Shown here: piece by piece, positions 16,158 to 23,930 of the stretch
How the letters are laid out: each line of letters begins with the position of its first letter
How positions within the stretch are numbered: position 1 is the first letter of the stretch
Origin: DASUPK01 sp963695675
GTDB taxonomy: Bacteria; Actinomycetota; Thermoleophilia; Solirubrobacterales; 70-9
Length of the DNA stretch: 64,000 nucleotides
Assembly: GCA_963695675.1 (NCBI GenBank)
Contig: CAVOGY010000005.1
Location: 372,001 to 436,000 of the forward strand
Reading direction: 5' to 3'
Notes under the pieces: model-generated
Told to the model about the DNA's origin: nothing
Seen by the model: the letters and a program-made list of their open reading frames with translations, nothing else
The model's database searches: none
Made by a program: the position numbers and the translations under genes

Positions 16158-17210
16158 CTACCAGGCGGCCTCGATAATGGCCACCAGGTCGGAGCGCTCG
16201 ACCTCGCCGGGCGTCATGCGGGAGAGCTCGGGCCGTGCAATCGCACCCTCCACCACCGCGTCGATGCAGCCGCGGTCCGCGCCGAGCTCGCCGAGGCGAC
16301 GATCTCCAGCGAGCCGCCTGATACGTGCGGAAATGTCGTCGGGCTCGGCACCGATCGCGGCCGCCAGCGCGGCGATCGGCTCGGGAGCACGGGCGCGCAT
16401 CGCCTCGATCGTCTCCGGGAGCAGCGCCGCGTAGGTCTCGGCGTGCGGCGTGCCGCAGGTACGGACGAAGGTCTGTCCAAGGACGTGGTGCAGCGCCACG
16501 CCGGCCCGGTCGACCGCGATCGCGCAGAGCAGGGCGCCGAGCGCGAGCGCAGTACGGTCGCGCTCCGCTGGCGACTGGTCCAGGGCGCCGGCGAGCAGCT
16601 CGGCGCCGCGGAGCGCCGCATCGCGGGAGAGGGAGTCGGCGAGGGGCGTATAGAGGGACTCGGCCCCGTGCGCCAGGGCGTTCATCGCGGTGGCGCGGAG
16701 CTGCGGCTCGGGGGCGCTGGTCATGGCGTCTGCGTAGGCCACGACCAGGGACGGCCTGGTGTACCCGGCCGCCTCCGACTCCCGGCCCGCGGGCAGGCGG
16801 TGGAAGCCCGTGATCGGCGCACCGGACAGCGTCGTCGGGATCGCCGCCACCTCCGAGCGCGTTATCGAGGCCACCGCCTTAGCCGAGTCGATCACCCGAC
16901 CGCCACCGAGTGCGACCAGACGATCGGAGCCGACGTCGTCGACGATCGCGGCGGCCGCCTGATCGACCTGATCGGCGGGGACCAAGTGGACTCGTTCGGC
17001 TTTCTCCCGCAGCTCGGCGGCGTCTGCAAGGGCGCGTTCGGTGGAGAGCAGCTCGAACTCCTCCCAGCCCTGGCGGCCCAGCGCACCCACCGGGTCGGTG
17101 AGAGGGCCGCCGTAGAGCAGGAGGGTCCGGCGGTCGTCGGCAAACTCGACCCACTCGCCGAGCCCAGGAGGCTTCAGTTCGCTTGTCTGGCCCGCGGGAC
17201 GCTCCGGCAC
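16158..17210 (-). CDS. Iron-type alcohol dehydrogenase family protein, maleylacetate reductase-like
   Basis: 350 residues. NAD-binding: VALGGGRVIDSAKAVASITR and AIPTTLSGAPITGFH. Metal-site region: MNALAHGAESLYTPLADSLS, then VALHHVLGQTFVRTCGTPHA. The short form and the LxHxLGxxxxxxHA pattern resemble maleylacetate reductases, which reduce maleylacetate to 3-oxoadipate in aromatic degradation. No other aromatic-pathway gene is present, so the substrate is uncertain. Confidence 0.75.
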   Translation of the reverse strand: MPERPAGQTSELKPPGLGEWVEFADDRRTLLLYGGPLTDPVGALGRQGWEEFELLSTERALADAAELREKAERVHLVPADQVDQAAAAIVDDVGSDRLVALGGGRVIDSAKAVASITRSEVAAIPTTLSGAPITGFHRLPAGRESEAAGYTRPSLVVAYADAMTSAPEPQLRATAMNALAHGAESLYTPLADSLSRDAALRGAELLAGALDQSPAERDRTALALGALLCAIAVDRAGVALHHVLGQTFVRTCGTPHAETYAALLPETIEAMRARAPEPIAALAAAIGAEPDDISARIRRLAGDRRLGELGADRGCIDAVVEGAIARPELSRMTPGEVERSDLVAIIEAAW

Positions 17211-17243
17211 GGCGGCGATTCTGTCAGTGCGAAGCGCGGATCA

Positions 17244-17316
17244 AGCCCGGAGTGGGACTCGAACCCACAGCCTGCGCCTTACAAGGGCGCTGCTCTGCCA
17301 GTTGAGCTATCCGGGC
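17244..17316 (-). tRNA. tRNA-Thr (anticodon UGU)
   Basis: On the minus strand the cloverleaf is complete. The acceptor stem GCCCGGA/TCCGGGC is perfect. The D-arm is GCTC...GAGC. The anticodon stem GCGCC/GGCGC encloses the loop CTTGTAA with anticodon TGT (reads ACA). The T-arm is GTGGG-TTCGAGT-CCCAC. No CCA is encoded. It lies alone, a short distance from the sigH gene on the same strand. Confidence 0.95.
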
Positions 17317-17387
17317 GCACTCGAAGGGTAGGCGCGCGTAGCCTCGAAGGCGAGAACCCGAAAGTGGGGACAGGCTGGTAGCGCGCA

Positions 17388-17393
17388 TAGACT
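17388..17393 (+). promoter_or_regulatory. Candidate -10 box (TAGACT) of a leaderless gene
   Basis: TAGACT ends six bases before the GTG at 17400, and no Shine-Dalgarno sequence is present. The spacing matches leaderless initiation in actinobacteria. Confidence 0.45.
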
Positions 17394-17399
17394 CAGGGC

Positions 17400-17729
17400 G
17401 TGCCCTCCGCACGCAGCTTTCGCGACACACTCAGTGATCCCGGCGCCGCCGCCGCCCGCGGCCGTTGGCTCGCCCGGGGCGCCTGGCTGCTGGCCGCCGC
17501 CGATGTGGTGCTCGCGGTCAAGGAACACATCGCAGGTCGGCTGACCGAGAAGGAGCGCAAGCGAATGGTCGAGATCGTTCGCTCTTCGAAGGGCCGTCCC
17601 TCGAACCTCTCGGACCGCGAGCGGAAGGAGCTCCGCGCGCTGCTCGGCAAGGTGGAGCCGCGCGAGCTGGCGACCAGGGTCGCCGGCACCGGCTTCGCGC
17701 GCCGATTCGTCCCTGGCCGGCGCAGATAG
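17400..17729 (+). CDS. Small hypothetical protein
   Basis: 109 residues from a GTG. A weak hydrophobic stretch (GAWLLAAADVVLAV) near residue 30 is followed by a basic, helical segment (LTEKERKRMVEIVRSSKGRP) and an Arg-rich end. It ends just before a strong hairpin terminator shared with the convergent sigH gene. The combination of leaderless promoter, full-length frame and clean boundary supports a real gene. Function unknown. Confidence 0.6.
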   Translation: MPSARSFRDTLSDPGAAAARGRWLARGAWLLAAADVVLAVKEHIAGRLTEKERKRMVEIVRSSKGRPSNLSDRERKELRALLGKVEPRELATRVAGTGFARRFVPGRRR

Positions 17730-17732
17730 ATA

Positions 17733-17762
17733 GCGGCCGCCCCGGGAACCCGGGACGGCCGC
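17733..17762. terminator. Strong bidirectional hairpin between convergent genes
   Basis: GCGGCCGCCCCGGG-AA-CCCGGGACGGCCGC forms a long GC stem with one mismatch and a two-base turn (effectively a four-base loop). It lies between the convergent 17400 gene and the sigH gene. No T-tract follows on either side, as is common in high-GC actinobacteria. Confidence 0.65.
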
Positions 17763-17802
17763 CGGCTGCCGTGCCTACCTGGGTAAGTTGATCAGCGCGC
17801 GG

Positions 17803-18501
17803 TCAGACCTTCACGGCTCGGGAATCGAGGTGGATGCCGACCTTCCGCTTGACGCGCTGCAGCGCGTTGTCCACGGTCTTGGTGTCGCAGTCGAGCCGCT
17901 CGCCGATCACCTCGTATGAGTGACCATCGAGGTAGAGCGCCAGCACTCGGCTCTCGAGCTCGGAGAGGACGCTGGTCAGGCAGGCGACCAGGCTCTCCAG
18001 CTCCTCCCCCGCGATCACCTGATTAGCCGGATCGCGAACGGCCGGGCCGGGCAGCACCTCCTCCAAAGTCGTCTCGGAGTCTGGGCCGGCCGCCGCCGGC
18101 GTCTGGCTGAACGAGACGTACTGGTTGAGGGGCGTGTGCTTGTTGCGGGTGGCGGTCTTCACGGCGGTGATGATCTGGCGGGTGATGCAGAGCTCGGCGA
18201 AGCCGCGGAAGCTCGACTCTCGCTCGGGCCGGTAGTCGCGGATCGCCTTGAACAGACCCAGCATCCCCTCCTGCATGAGGTCGTCGGCGTCGCCGCCGAG
18301 CAGGAAGTAGGACGAGGACTTGACTCGCACGAAGCGCCGGTAACGCCGCACCAGCTGGTCGTACGCGTCGGTCCGGCCGTTCTTGGCAAGGGCAACCAGA
18401 AACTCGTCGTCCGGACCGGGGCCGGTATGACGGGCGCCTTCGGGAACCGCTCGACTCTGGACGACCGCGTGCTCTTCGGTGCTCGGGGTAGGTACTGCCA
18501 C
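17803..18501 (-). CDS. sigH: SigH (Spo0H)-type RNA polymerase sigma factor
   Basis: 232 residues behind CCAAGGAGG with a GTG start. Region 2 reads DAYDQLVRRYRRFVRVKSSS, then DDLMQEGMLGLFKAIRDYRP and FRGFAELCITRQIITAVKTA. The GLFKAIRDY and FAxLCITRQIITAVKxATR forms are diagnostic of the SigH/Spo0H subgroup. Region 4 is LSELESRVLALYLDGHSYEV and CDTKTVDNALQRVKRKVG. The gene lies downstream of cysS-rlmB on the same strand, matching the rlmB-yacP-sigH order of Bacillus. A consensus promoter lies 112 bases upstream of the start. Confidence 0.9.
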   Translation of the reverse strand: MAVPTPSTEEHAVVQSRAVPEGARHTGPGPDDEFLVALAKNGRTDAYDQLVRRYRRFVRVKSSSYFLLGGDADDLMQEGMLGLFKAIRDYRPERESSFRGFAELCITRQIITAVKTATRNKHTPLNQYVSFSQTPAAAGPDSETTLEEVLPGPAVRDPANQVIAGEELESLVACLTSVLSELESRVLALYLDGHSYEVIGERLDCDTKTVDNALQRVKRKVGIHLDSRAVKV

Positions 18502-18564
18502 AGCAACCTCCTTGGACGGGGGTGGTCTGTGGCGCCCAGTTCCTCCCCTGAGGCGCCTCGGTCA

Positions 18565-18599
18565 GGGTGCTTCCATCAGGCTCGACCTGAGGTTCACCC
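18565..18599 (-). other. Hairpin in the sigH leader RNA
   Basis: On the minus strand GGGTG-aac-CTCAGG-tcga-gCCTGAT-ggaag-CACCC folds into two stacked stems with an asymmetric internal loop. A second GGCGCC...GGCGCC repeat follows downstream, before the ribosome-binding site. It lies in the transcribed region between the promoter and the sigH start. It does not match any riboswitch class I can recall. Confidence 0.35.
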
Positions 18600-18612
18600 T
18601 TCTCCGCGCAGC

Positions 18613-18642
18613 AGCCTACTGGCCGGGCTGCGCGAATGTCAA
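18613..18642 (-). promoter_or_regulatory. Housekeeping promoter of sigH
   Basis: On the minus strand, TTGACA (-35) and TAGGCT (-10) are separated by 18 bases. This is the best consensus promoter in the window. It implies a leader of about 105 bases. Confidence 0.7.
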
Positions 18643-18771
18643 CCACCGTTCGGAGGCGATGCAATTCGCGTTGCAGCGTCCCTGCCTGAGATCACCCGGA
18701 ATCCGCGATCCGTCCGCGACGGGTGGTAATCGAATCCCCGCTCGGCGTACGATCACGCCGGCGTCAAGGGC

Positions 18772-19248
18772 TCAGTCCGGCGTGCACTGGGCGTCCCCGC
18801 CGTCGCTCAGCCGGCGGAGCAGGTTCGTCAGGGTCTCGAGCTCGTCGTGATCGAGAACAGTCCCCAGGCGGCGCTCGATGTCCTCGACGTGGACCGGCGC
18901 AGCTTCCCTCAGCTTCGCCAGGCCCTCGTCCGTGAGGATCGCGTAACTGACACGCGCGTCCTCCTTGCAGGCGCCCTTCCCCACCAGGCCCTGATCCTCG
19001 AGCCGGTCGAGGAGACGGGTGATTCCGGACGGCGAGAGCTGCAGCGCGTTGGCCAGATCGATCCGGCGCATCCCCTCCTCTTCCGCCCGAGAGAGCAGGA
19101 GCAGGCATCCGTAGTCGTTCAGCGTCAGGCCGTGGTTGGCCACGAGCGTGGCACTCAGCTCGCGGGTCAGCCTGGCGTAGGCGCCGAGCAGCTGCCCGAG
19201 GGCATCTACGGCGGGGGAAGCTTTAGTGCTCAACTGTTGTGTACTCAA
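18772..19248 (-). CDS. MarR-family transcriptional regulator
   Basis: 158 residues. The winged helix-turn-helix has LNDYGCLLLLSRAEEEGMRR, IDLANALQLSPSGITRLLDR and LEDQGLVGKGACKEDARVSY. MarR dimers usually repress neighbouring genes and are released by small ligands or oxidants. The divergent YceI and FMN-reductase genes are the likely targets. A TTGA-TAGG-TCAA inverted repeat lies in the shared control region. Confidence 0.88.
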   Translation of the reverse strand: MSTQQLSTKASPAVDALGQLLGAYARLTRELSATLVANHGLTLNDYGCLLLLSRAEEEGMRRIDLANALQLSPSGITRLLDRLEDQGLVGKGACKEDARVSYAILTDEGLAKLREAAPVHVEDIERRLGTVLDHDELETLTNLLRRLSDGGDAQCTPD

Positions 19249-19266
19249 GTTTCTCTGCTAAACTGT

Positions 19267-19278
19267 TTGATAGGTCAA
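19267..19278. promoter_or_regulatory. Candidate MarR operator
   Basis: TTGA-TAGG-TCAA is an inverted repeat in the AT-rich 62-base gap between the MarR gene and the yceI-like gene. The wider half-sites TGTTTGA and TCAAGTA match at five of seven positions. The location would let one dimer control both directions. Confidence 0.45.
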
Positions 19279-19310
19279 GTAAAGCTTAGCTCTCGCAAAG
19301 GAGACGTTCA

Positions 19311-19856
19311 GTGACCACCACCACACAAGCAGAGTCAACCATCCCGACCGGCACCTGGCAATCCGATCCGATTCATTCGAGCGTCGGCTTTGCCGTCAAG
19401 CACGTGGTCGGGACCTTCCGTGGCACGTTCAACCACTTCGCCGCGACCCTCAGCGATGCCTCCGGCTCGCCGCAGCTCTCCGGCCGGGCGAAGGTGGAGA
19501 GCGTCCACGTCAGCGACGAGAACCTCTACGGCCACCTGCTTTCCCCGGAGTTCTTCGACGCCGAGGAGCACCCGGAGATCATCTTCGAGTCGAAGGAGAT
19601 CTCGAGGGACGGCGACAAGGTCACCGTGGAAGGCGAGCTGACCGTCAAGGGCATCACCAAGCCGGTCGTAGCCCGCGGTGAGATCGCCGGCCCCGCGCCC
19701 GGACCCGACGAGAACGACAGGCTCGGGATCGACCTCGAGACCATCGTCGACCGCCACGATTTCGGCCTCGACTGGCAGATGGATCTGCCGGGCGGGGGAA
19801 AGACCCTGGGCGACGACGTGACCCTGACGGTCCACGTCGAGCTCGTGGAGGCGTAG
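19311..19856 (+). CDS. YceI-family lipid-binding protein
   Basis: 181 residues behind AAAGGAG with a GTG start. The beta-barrel lipocalin-like fold is indicated by GTWQSDPIHSSVGFAVKHVV, GRAKVESVHVSDENLYGHL, FFDAEEHPEIIFESKEISRD and VEGELTVKGITKPVVA. YceI proteins bind polyisoprenoid-like lipids. No signal peptide is present, so this version is cytoplasmic. It starts a two-gene unit with the FMN reductase, five bases apart, opposite the MarR gene. Confidence 0.9.
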   Translation: MTTTTQAESTIPTGTWQSDPIHSSVGFAVKHVVGTFRGTFNHFAATLSDASGSPQLSGRAKVESVHVSDENLYGHLLSPEFFDAEEHPEIIFESKEISRDGDKVTVEGELTVKGITKPVVARGEIAGPAPGPDENDRLGIDLETIVDRHDFGLDWQMDLPGGGKTLGDDVTLTVHVELVEA

Positions 19857-19861
19857 GAAAG

Positions 19862-20428
19862 ATGAAGGTGCTCGCGATTTCGGGAAGCCTGCGTCGCGAC
19901 TCCCACAACACCGAGCTCGCTCGGGCGGCGGCGGAGTTGCTGCCGCCGTCCGCGGAGCTCGAGATCTTTGATGGGCTCAAGGCAGTCGAACCCTATGACG
20001 AGGACGACGACGTACGCGGTGGGCCGAGCGGTGCGGGTCGTCTACGTGAGGCGATCGAGTCGGCCGACGCCCTCTTGATCGCCACCCCCGAATACAACTC
20101 CTCGCTGCCGGGACAACTGAAGAACGCGATCGACTGGGCCTCGCGGCCGCTCGGCGAGAACGCCCTTTGGGGCAAGCCCGTCGCGGTGGTCGGCGCCAGC
20201 ACGGGGATGTTCGGAGCGGTCTGGTCACAGGCGGAGGTCCGGAAGACCCTCGCCGCGAGCGGGGCCCGCGTGATCGAGAAGGACCTTTCCGTCGGTCACG
20301 CCGGTGAGGCATTCACAGACGACGGCCGCCTCACCGATGTCGAGCTGCGCGCGCGATACGTCGAGATCCTCGACGAGCTGATCGCTCTCGCGGAGCAGAC
20401 CTGGCACACCGAGAAGCTCGCCGCCTAG
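19862..20428 (+). CDS. NAD(P)H-dependent FMN reductase / flavodoxin-like oxidoreductase
   Basis: 188 residues. The flavodoxin-like fold begins KVLAISGSLRRDSHNTELAR (phosphate-binding loop), then LLIATPEYNSSLPGQLKNAI and DWASRPLGENALWGKPVAVV, matching FMN_red/SsuE-like proteins such as ArsH or azoreductase relatives. It follows the YceI gene by five bases and is probably under the same MarR control, suggesting a response to oxidants or quinones. Its TAG overlaps the convergent rlmB by four bases. Confidence 0.9.
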   Translation: MKVLAISGSLRRDSHNTELARAAAELLPPSAELEIFDGLKAVEPYDEDDDVRGGPSGAGRLREAIESADALLIATPEYNSSLPGQLKNAIDWASRPLGENALWGKPVAVVGASTGMFGAVWSQAEVRKTLAASGARVIEKDLSVGHAGEAFTDDGRLTDVELRARYVEILDELIALAEQTWHTEKLAA

Positions 20429-21096
20429 GCCCGGCCCCCGGCTGTCTGCTGGCGACGGGCCTCGAACACGATCACGGCCGCGGCAACCGACGCGTTCAGC
20501 GAGCCCACTCGCCCAGACACCGGGATCGCGATCAGCTCGTCACAGCTGTCCGCGACGCGCGGACGCAATCCCGACCCCTCCGAGCCGAGAACGAGCGCGG
20601 CCCGGCCGGACCAGTCGACCTCCGTGTACCGGCGCTCACCCCCGGCGGCCGCCCCGTAGACCCAGGCGCCGCTCCCCTTCGCCTGGGCCAGCCAGTCGGC
20701 CACGTTCCTCACCCTGGCCACCGGTAGATGCTCCACAGCTCCCGCCGACGCCTTGCACGCCGCGGCGGTCACCGACGCCGCGCGACGGTCCGGGATGACG
20801 ACCCCGGCGGCGCCGGCGACCTCGGCCGCCCGGCAGATCGCGCCCAAATTGTGCGGGTCCTGGACCTGATCCAGGACGAGCACCAGGGCGTCCTCCTGCT
20901 CCAGCAGGCTCGCGGGATCGGCGTAGGGGTAGGGGTCCACCTCCGCCACCACCCCCTGGTGGTCGGGCGACCCGCAGAGCCTCTCGAGCTCCTCCGCGGG
21001 GGTCTCGGGCGCCCGCCAGACGCGATGGACCCGCCGCCGGCCGCGCTCCGCCTCGGCGACCGGCCGGCGACCGTAGATCCGCTCGAGGTCGGGCAC
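20425..21096 (-). CDS. rlmB: 23S rRNA (guanosine-2'-O)-methyltransferase RlmB / TrmH family
   Basis: 223 residues from a GTG. The N-terminal substrate-binding domain runs to about residue 65. The SPOUT methyltransferase core has VLDQVQDPHNLGAICRAAEV (motif 1), ALVLGSEGSGLRPRVADSCD (motif 2) and IPVSGRVGSLNASVAAAVIV (motif 3), which form the trefoil knot that binds S-adenosylmethionine. It lies two bases after cysS, forming the cysS-rlmB pair known from many bacteria. Confidence 0.93.
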   Translation of the reverse strand: MPDLERIYGRRPVAEAERGRRRVHRVWRAPETPAEELERLCGSPDHQGVVAEVDPYPYADPASLLEQEDALVLVLDQVQDPHNLGAICRAAEVAGAAGVVIPDRRAASVTAAACKASAGAVEHLPVARVRNVADWLAQAKGSGAWVYGAAAGGERRYTEVDWSGRAALVLGSEGSGLRPRVADSCDELIAIPVSGRVGSLNASVAAAVIVFEARRQQTAGGRA

Positions 21097-21098
21097 GT

Positions 21099-22448
21099 CT
21101 AGCGTCGGCGGACCAGCCGCGCGCCGCTCGCCTCGTCGCGGACCTCCCAGCCCATCCCCCCAAGCTGATCGCGAAGGGCATCGGCTCGGTCGAAGTCCTC
21201 GGCCTGGCGCGCCTGCTCGCGCTCGACCAGGAGCCGCTGGGCCTCGGCGGGGGGCGCCTCCTCCTCCGTGAGCACCGAGTCCAGCCCGACCAGCGGAAGC
21301 AGTTCGGTGAGGACCTCGCGAGCTCCGGAGAGCTTGCGCTTGTTTCCCTCGGCGACGATCTCGAAGATGACGGCGAACGCCTGCGGCGTGTTGAAGTCGT
21401 CGGCAAGCGCGTCCAGGAAGGCATGGCGCTTGGAGACCAGGAACTCATCCGGCTCACCGGAGGGCGCGTCGCGCAGGTAGTTGCGGATCCGCTCGACTCG
21501 CGCGCCGGCCTCCTTGAGCTGCTCGTCGGAGAACGCGAGGGGCTGACGGTAGTGGCCGGAGACGAGGTAGGCGACCACTGTCTGCCCGCCATAGCGATCG
21601 ATTGCCTCCGAGAGCTGGAAGATGTTGCCGACCGACTTGGACATCTTCTCCTCGTCGATCTGGACCAAACCGTTGTGCATCCAGATCTCGGCGAGCGGGA
21701 CGCCCAGCGCCGCTTCGGTCTGCGCGATCTCGTTCTCGTGGTGGGGGAAAACAAGGTCGATGCCTCCGCCGTGGATCGCGAAGTCGGGGCCGAGCTCCTT
21801 CTCGGACATCGCCGAGCACTCGATGTGCCAGCCGGGGCGGCCCTCGCCCCAGCGGGATGGCCAGGAGGTGTCCTCCCCCTCCTTGTGGCCCTTCCAGAGC
21901 GCGAAGTCGAGCGGGTCCTCCTTGAGCGAGGCCGTCCCGGCCTCCTCCCCCTGGTCCATCTCGGACGGGTCCCGGTTGGAGAGCTTGCCGTAGTCGTCGA
22001 AGCTGCGAACCCGGAAGTAGACGTCGCCGTTCGCCTGATAGGCATGGCCGGAGTCGATCAGCGATTGGATCAGCGAGACGATCTCTTCGATCGTTCCCGA
22101 GGCCAGGGGCTCCGCGTCGGGCCGCTCGAGGCCGAGCGCGTCCGTGTCGGCCACGTACGCGGCGGTCATCTCAGCCGCGTAGTCGGCCGAAGGCTCACCC
22201 GCTTCCTTGGCGGCGTCGTAGATCTTGTCGTTGATGTCGGTGACGTTGATCACGAGCTTCGTGTCGAGGCCCTGATGCTCGAGGAAGCGCTTCAGCAGCG
22301 TGAAGACCACGTAAGGGCGGGCGTTGCCGATGTGGATGCGTCCGTATACGGTCGGCCCGCAGGCATAGATCCCGACCTCGCCGCGATCGCCTGACTGGAG
22401 CTCGCGCGCCTTCCCGCTGAGCGTGTCCTGGATGCGGATGGCGGCCAT
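21099..22448 (-). CDS. cysS: Cysteinyl-tRNA synthetase
   Basis: 449 residues from the ATG at 22448; much longer upstream frames are antisense to the divergent hydrolase and are not real. Class I signatures: HIGN in GPTVYGRIHIGNARPYV and KMSKS in QIDEEKMSKSVGNIF. Zinc ligands: Cys30, the cysteine in GWHIECSAMS and FPHHENEIAQTE. The C-terminal DALR-like helices follow. Length is a little short of the E. coli enzyme but normal for the family. Confidence 0.96.
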   Translation of the reverse strand: MAAIRIQDTLSGKARELQSGDRGEVGIYACGPTVYGRIHIGNARPYVVFTLLKRFLEHQGLDTKLVINVTDINDKIYDAAKEAGEPSADYAAEMTAAYVADTDALGLERPDAEPLASGTIEEIVSLIQSLIDSGHAYQANGDVYFRVRSFDDYGKLSNRDPSEMDQGEEAGTASLKEDPLDFALWKGHKEGEDTSWPSRWGEGRPGWHIECSAMSEKELGPDFAIHGGGIDLVFPHHENEIAQTEAALGVPLAEIWMHNGLVQIDEEKMSKSVGNIFQLSEAIDRYGGQTVVAYLVSGHYRQPLAFSDEQLKEAGARVERIRNYLRDAPSGEPDEFLVSKRHAFLDALADDFNTPQAFAVIFEIVAEGNKRKLSGAREVLTELLPLVGLDSVLTEEEAPPAEAQRLLVEREQARQAEDFDRADALRDQLGGMGWEVRDEASGARLVRRR

Positions 22449-22514
22449 CGCGCCGGATGCTATTGGGGCGCCGGAACACGCATATTCCGTGAGTAATCGG
22501 TTAAGAGGAACCGT

Positions 22515-23918
22515 GTGGGCGGGAACAACCGTTCGGGGCGATACTCTGGCGAGGCCTTGACTGAGGTCTCGTCCGAGGGGCAGCGGCTGAACGAGGTGGA
22601 GAAGGCTTTCGCCTCTCTCCACGAGCGCTACCTGGGGGCCGATCCCGGCTTCCACGCCAGCTACCGGATCGAGCTGGACGACCTCGGCCTGAGCTGGGCC
22701 GTCGAGCTCGACGAAAATCGCTGCCTGGTCACCGTCTCCCCCGAGCGCGATCCCGACACGGTGATCGGAACCGACGCGGCCACCTGGCTCGAGCTGCGCG
22801 AGGGCCAGCTCTCCGGCCTCGACGCCTTCCGCTCGCGGCGCCTCTGGGCGAGGGGGAACCTCGACCTGGCGGTCGCCTTCGAGGGGTTCTTCGAGCGCCC
22901 GCAAGGGCGCGCGCCACTGCTTCGCATCCACGAGGTGCGTGCGGGAAAGGCCCGGATATCGACGCTGACGGCCGGCGACGGGATCGAGACGGTGATCCTG
23001 ATCCACGGGCTGGGTAGCAACAAGACGAGCTTCTACGAGACGGTCTCGGCTCTCACCCCCCAGTACACCGTCCACGCCATCGACCTTCCGGGGTTCGGAT
23101 CCTCCTCCAAGCCTCTCCGCGCCCCCTACGACGCCGCCTGGTTCGCACGTGCGGTCTGCCGCTTCATGGACGCCCGGGGGATCAGCCGGGCCCATCTGGT
23201 CGGCAACTCGCTCGGTGGGCGGGTGGCGATCGAGGTCGGACTGCGGCGTCCCGAGCGGGTGCAGAGTCTCAGCCTCCTCTGCCCCTCGATGGCCTGGCGC
23301 CGTCGACGCCACTTCGTGCCGCTGGTGAGGCTGCTGCGGCCCGAACTCGCCGCCATTCCCCACACCTTCGGCGACGCCCTCGTCCGCCAGCAGTTCTGGA
23401 GCATGTTCTCGCGGCCGGAGCGCATCCATCCCTCAGCGGCGGACGTCGCGGTAGAGGAGTTCCTGCGCAACTATCGCTCGGTGAACGCGCGAGTCGCCTT
23501 CCACGCCGCGGCCCGGCACATCTATCTCGAGGAGCCCAAGGGCCCGAACGGGTTCTACACCCGCCTCCGGGAGCTCAATCCGCCGGCGATGTTCGTCTGG
23601 GGCGACGAGGATCCGCTCGTGCCGCACGCCTTCTCCCGATACGTGCGCGACGCCCTCCCGCACGCGCCCCAGGTCGTGCTCGAGCAATGCGGGCACGTCC
23701 CGCAGGTCGAGCACCCCGTCGACGCCAACACGCTCGTCCGCGAGTTCATCGGTCACGCCCAGGCCTCCGCCGCGGAGCGGGCCGCCAAGCGACTCGGCCG
23801 GGTGGCCCGGCGCCTGCAGGGCAGGATCAACGGCAGCGGGGAGCCGAACGGAGCCGGCACGCGACGGCGAGGATCCCGCGCTCACCGCCGACGCCGCCTA
23901 GCCAGACGCACCACCTAG
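22515..23918 (+). CDS. SCP2-like sterol carrier domain fused to an alpha/beta hydrolase
   Basis: 467 residues behind AAGAGGAACC with a GTG start; a TTG at 22557 is an alternative. Residues about 25-130 have the SCP2-like fold: SYRIELDDLGLSWAVELDEN, then LVTVSPERDPDTVIGTDAAT and a LDAFRSRRLWARGNLDLAVA segment. From about 150 an alpha/beta hydrolase follows: ETVILIHGLGSNKTSFYETV (oxyanion hole), HLVGNSLGGRVAIEV (nucleophile Ser), WGDEDPLVPH (Asp) and CGHVPQVEHP (His). A basic Arg-rich tail ends it. Fusion of a lipid-binding pocket with a hydrolase suggests a lipid ester substrate. It heads a three-gene plus-strand lipid cassette. Confidence 0.85.
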   Translation: MGGNNRSGRYSGEALTEVSSEGQRLNEVEKAFASLHERYLGADPGFHASYRIELDDLGLSWAVELDENRCLVTVSPERDPDTVIGTDAATWLELREGQLSGLDAFRSRRLWARGNLDLAVAFEGFFERPQGRAPLLRIHEVRAGKARISTLTAGDGIETVILIHGLGSNKTSFYETVSALTPQYTVHAIDLPGFGSSSKPLRAPYDAAWFARAVCRFMDARGISRAHLVGNSLGGRVAIEVGLRRPERVQSLSLLCPSMAWRRRRHFVPLVRLLRPELAAIPHTFGDALVRQQFWSMFSRPERIHPSAADVAVEEFLRNYRSVNARVAFHAAARHIYLEEPKGPNGFYTRLRELNPPAMFVWGDEDPLVPHAFSRYVRDALPHAPQVVLEQCGHVPQVEHPVDANTLVREFIGHAQASAAERAAKRLGRVARRLQGRINGSGEPNGAGTRRRGSRAHRRRRLARRTT

Positions 23919-23930
23919 AATCGGCGGGCC

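Noticed and set aside
18502..18642. A ydaO (c-di-AMP) riboswitch upstream of sigH
   Set aside because: The conserved ydaO elements as I recall them are not found. Only generic hairpins are present, so it is reported as a structured leader.
18700..18760. tRNA-like TCGAATCCCC sequence
   Set aside because: Only a T-loop-like string is present; no acceptor or anticodon stem could be drawn.
22449..23429. N-terminal extension of cysS by over 300 codons
   Set aside because: The extension is antisense to the SCP2-hydrolase gene, and the normal CysS N-terminus starts at 22448.
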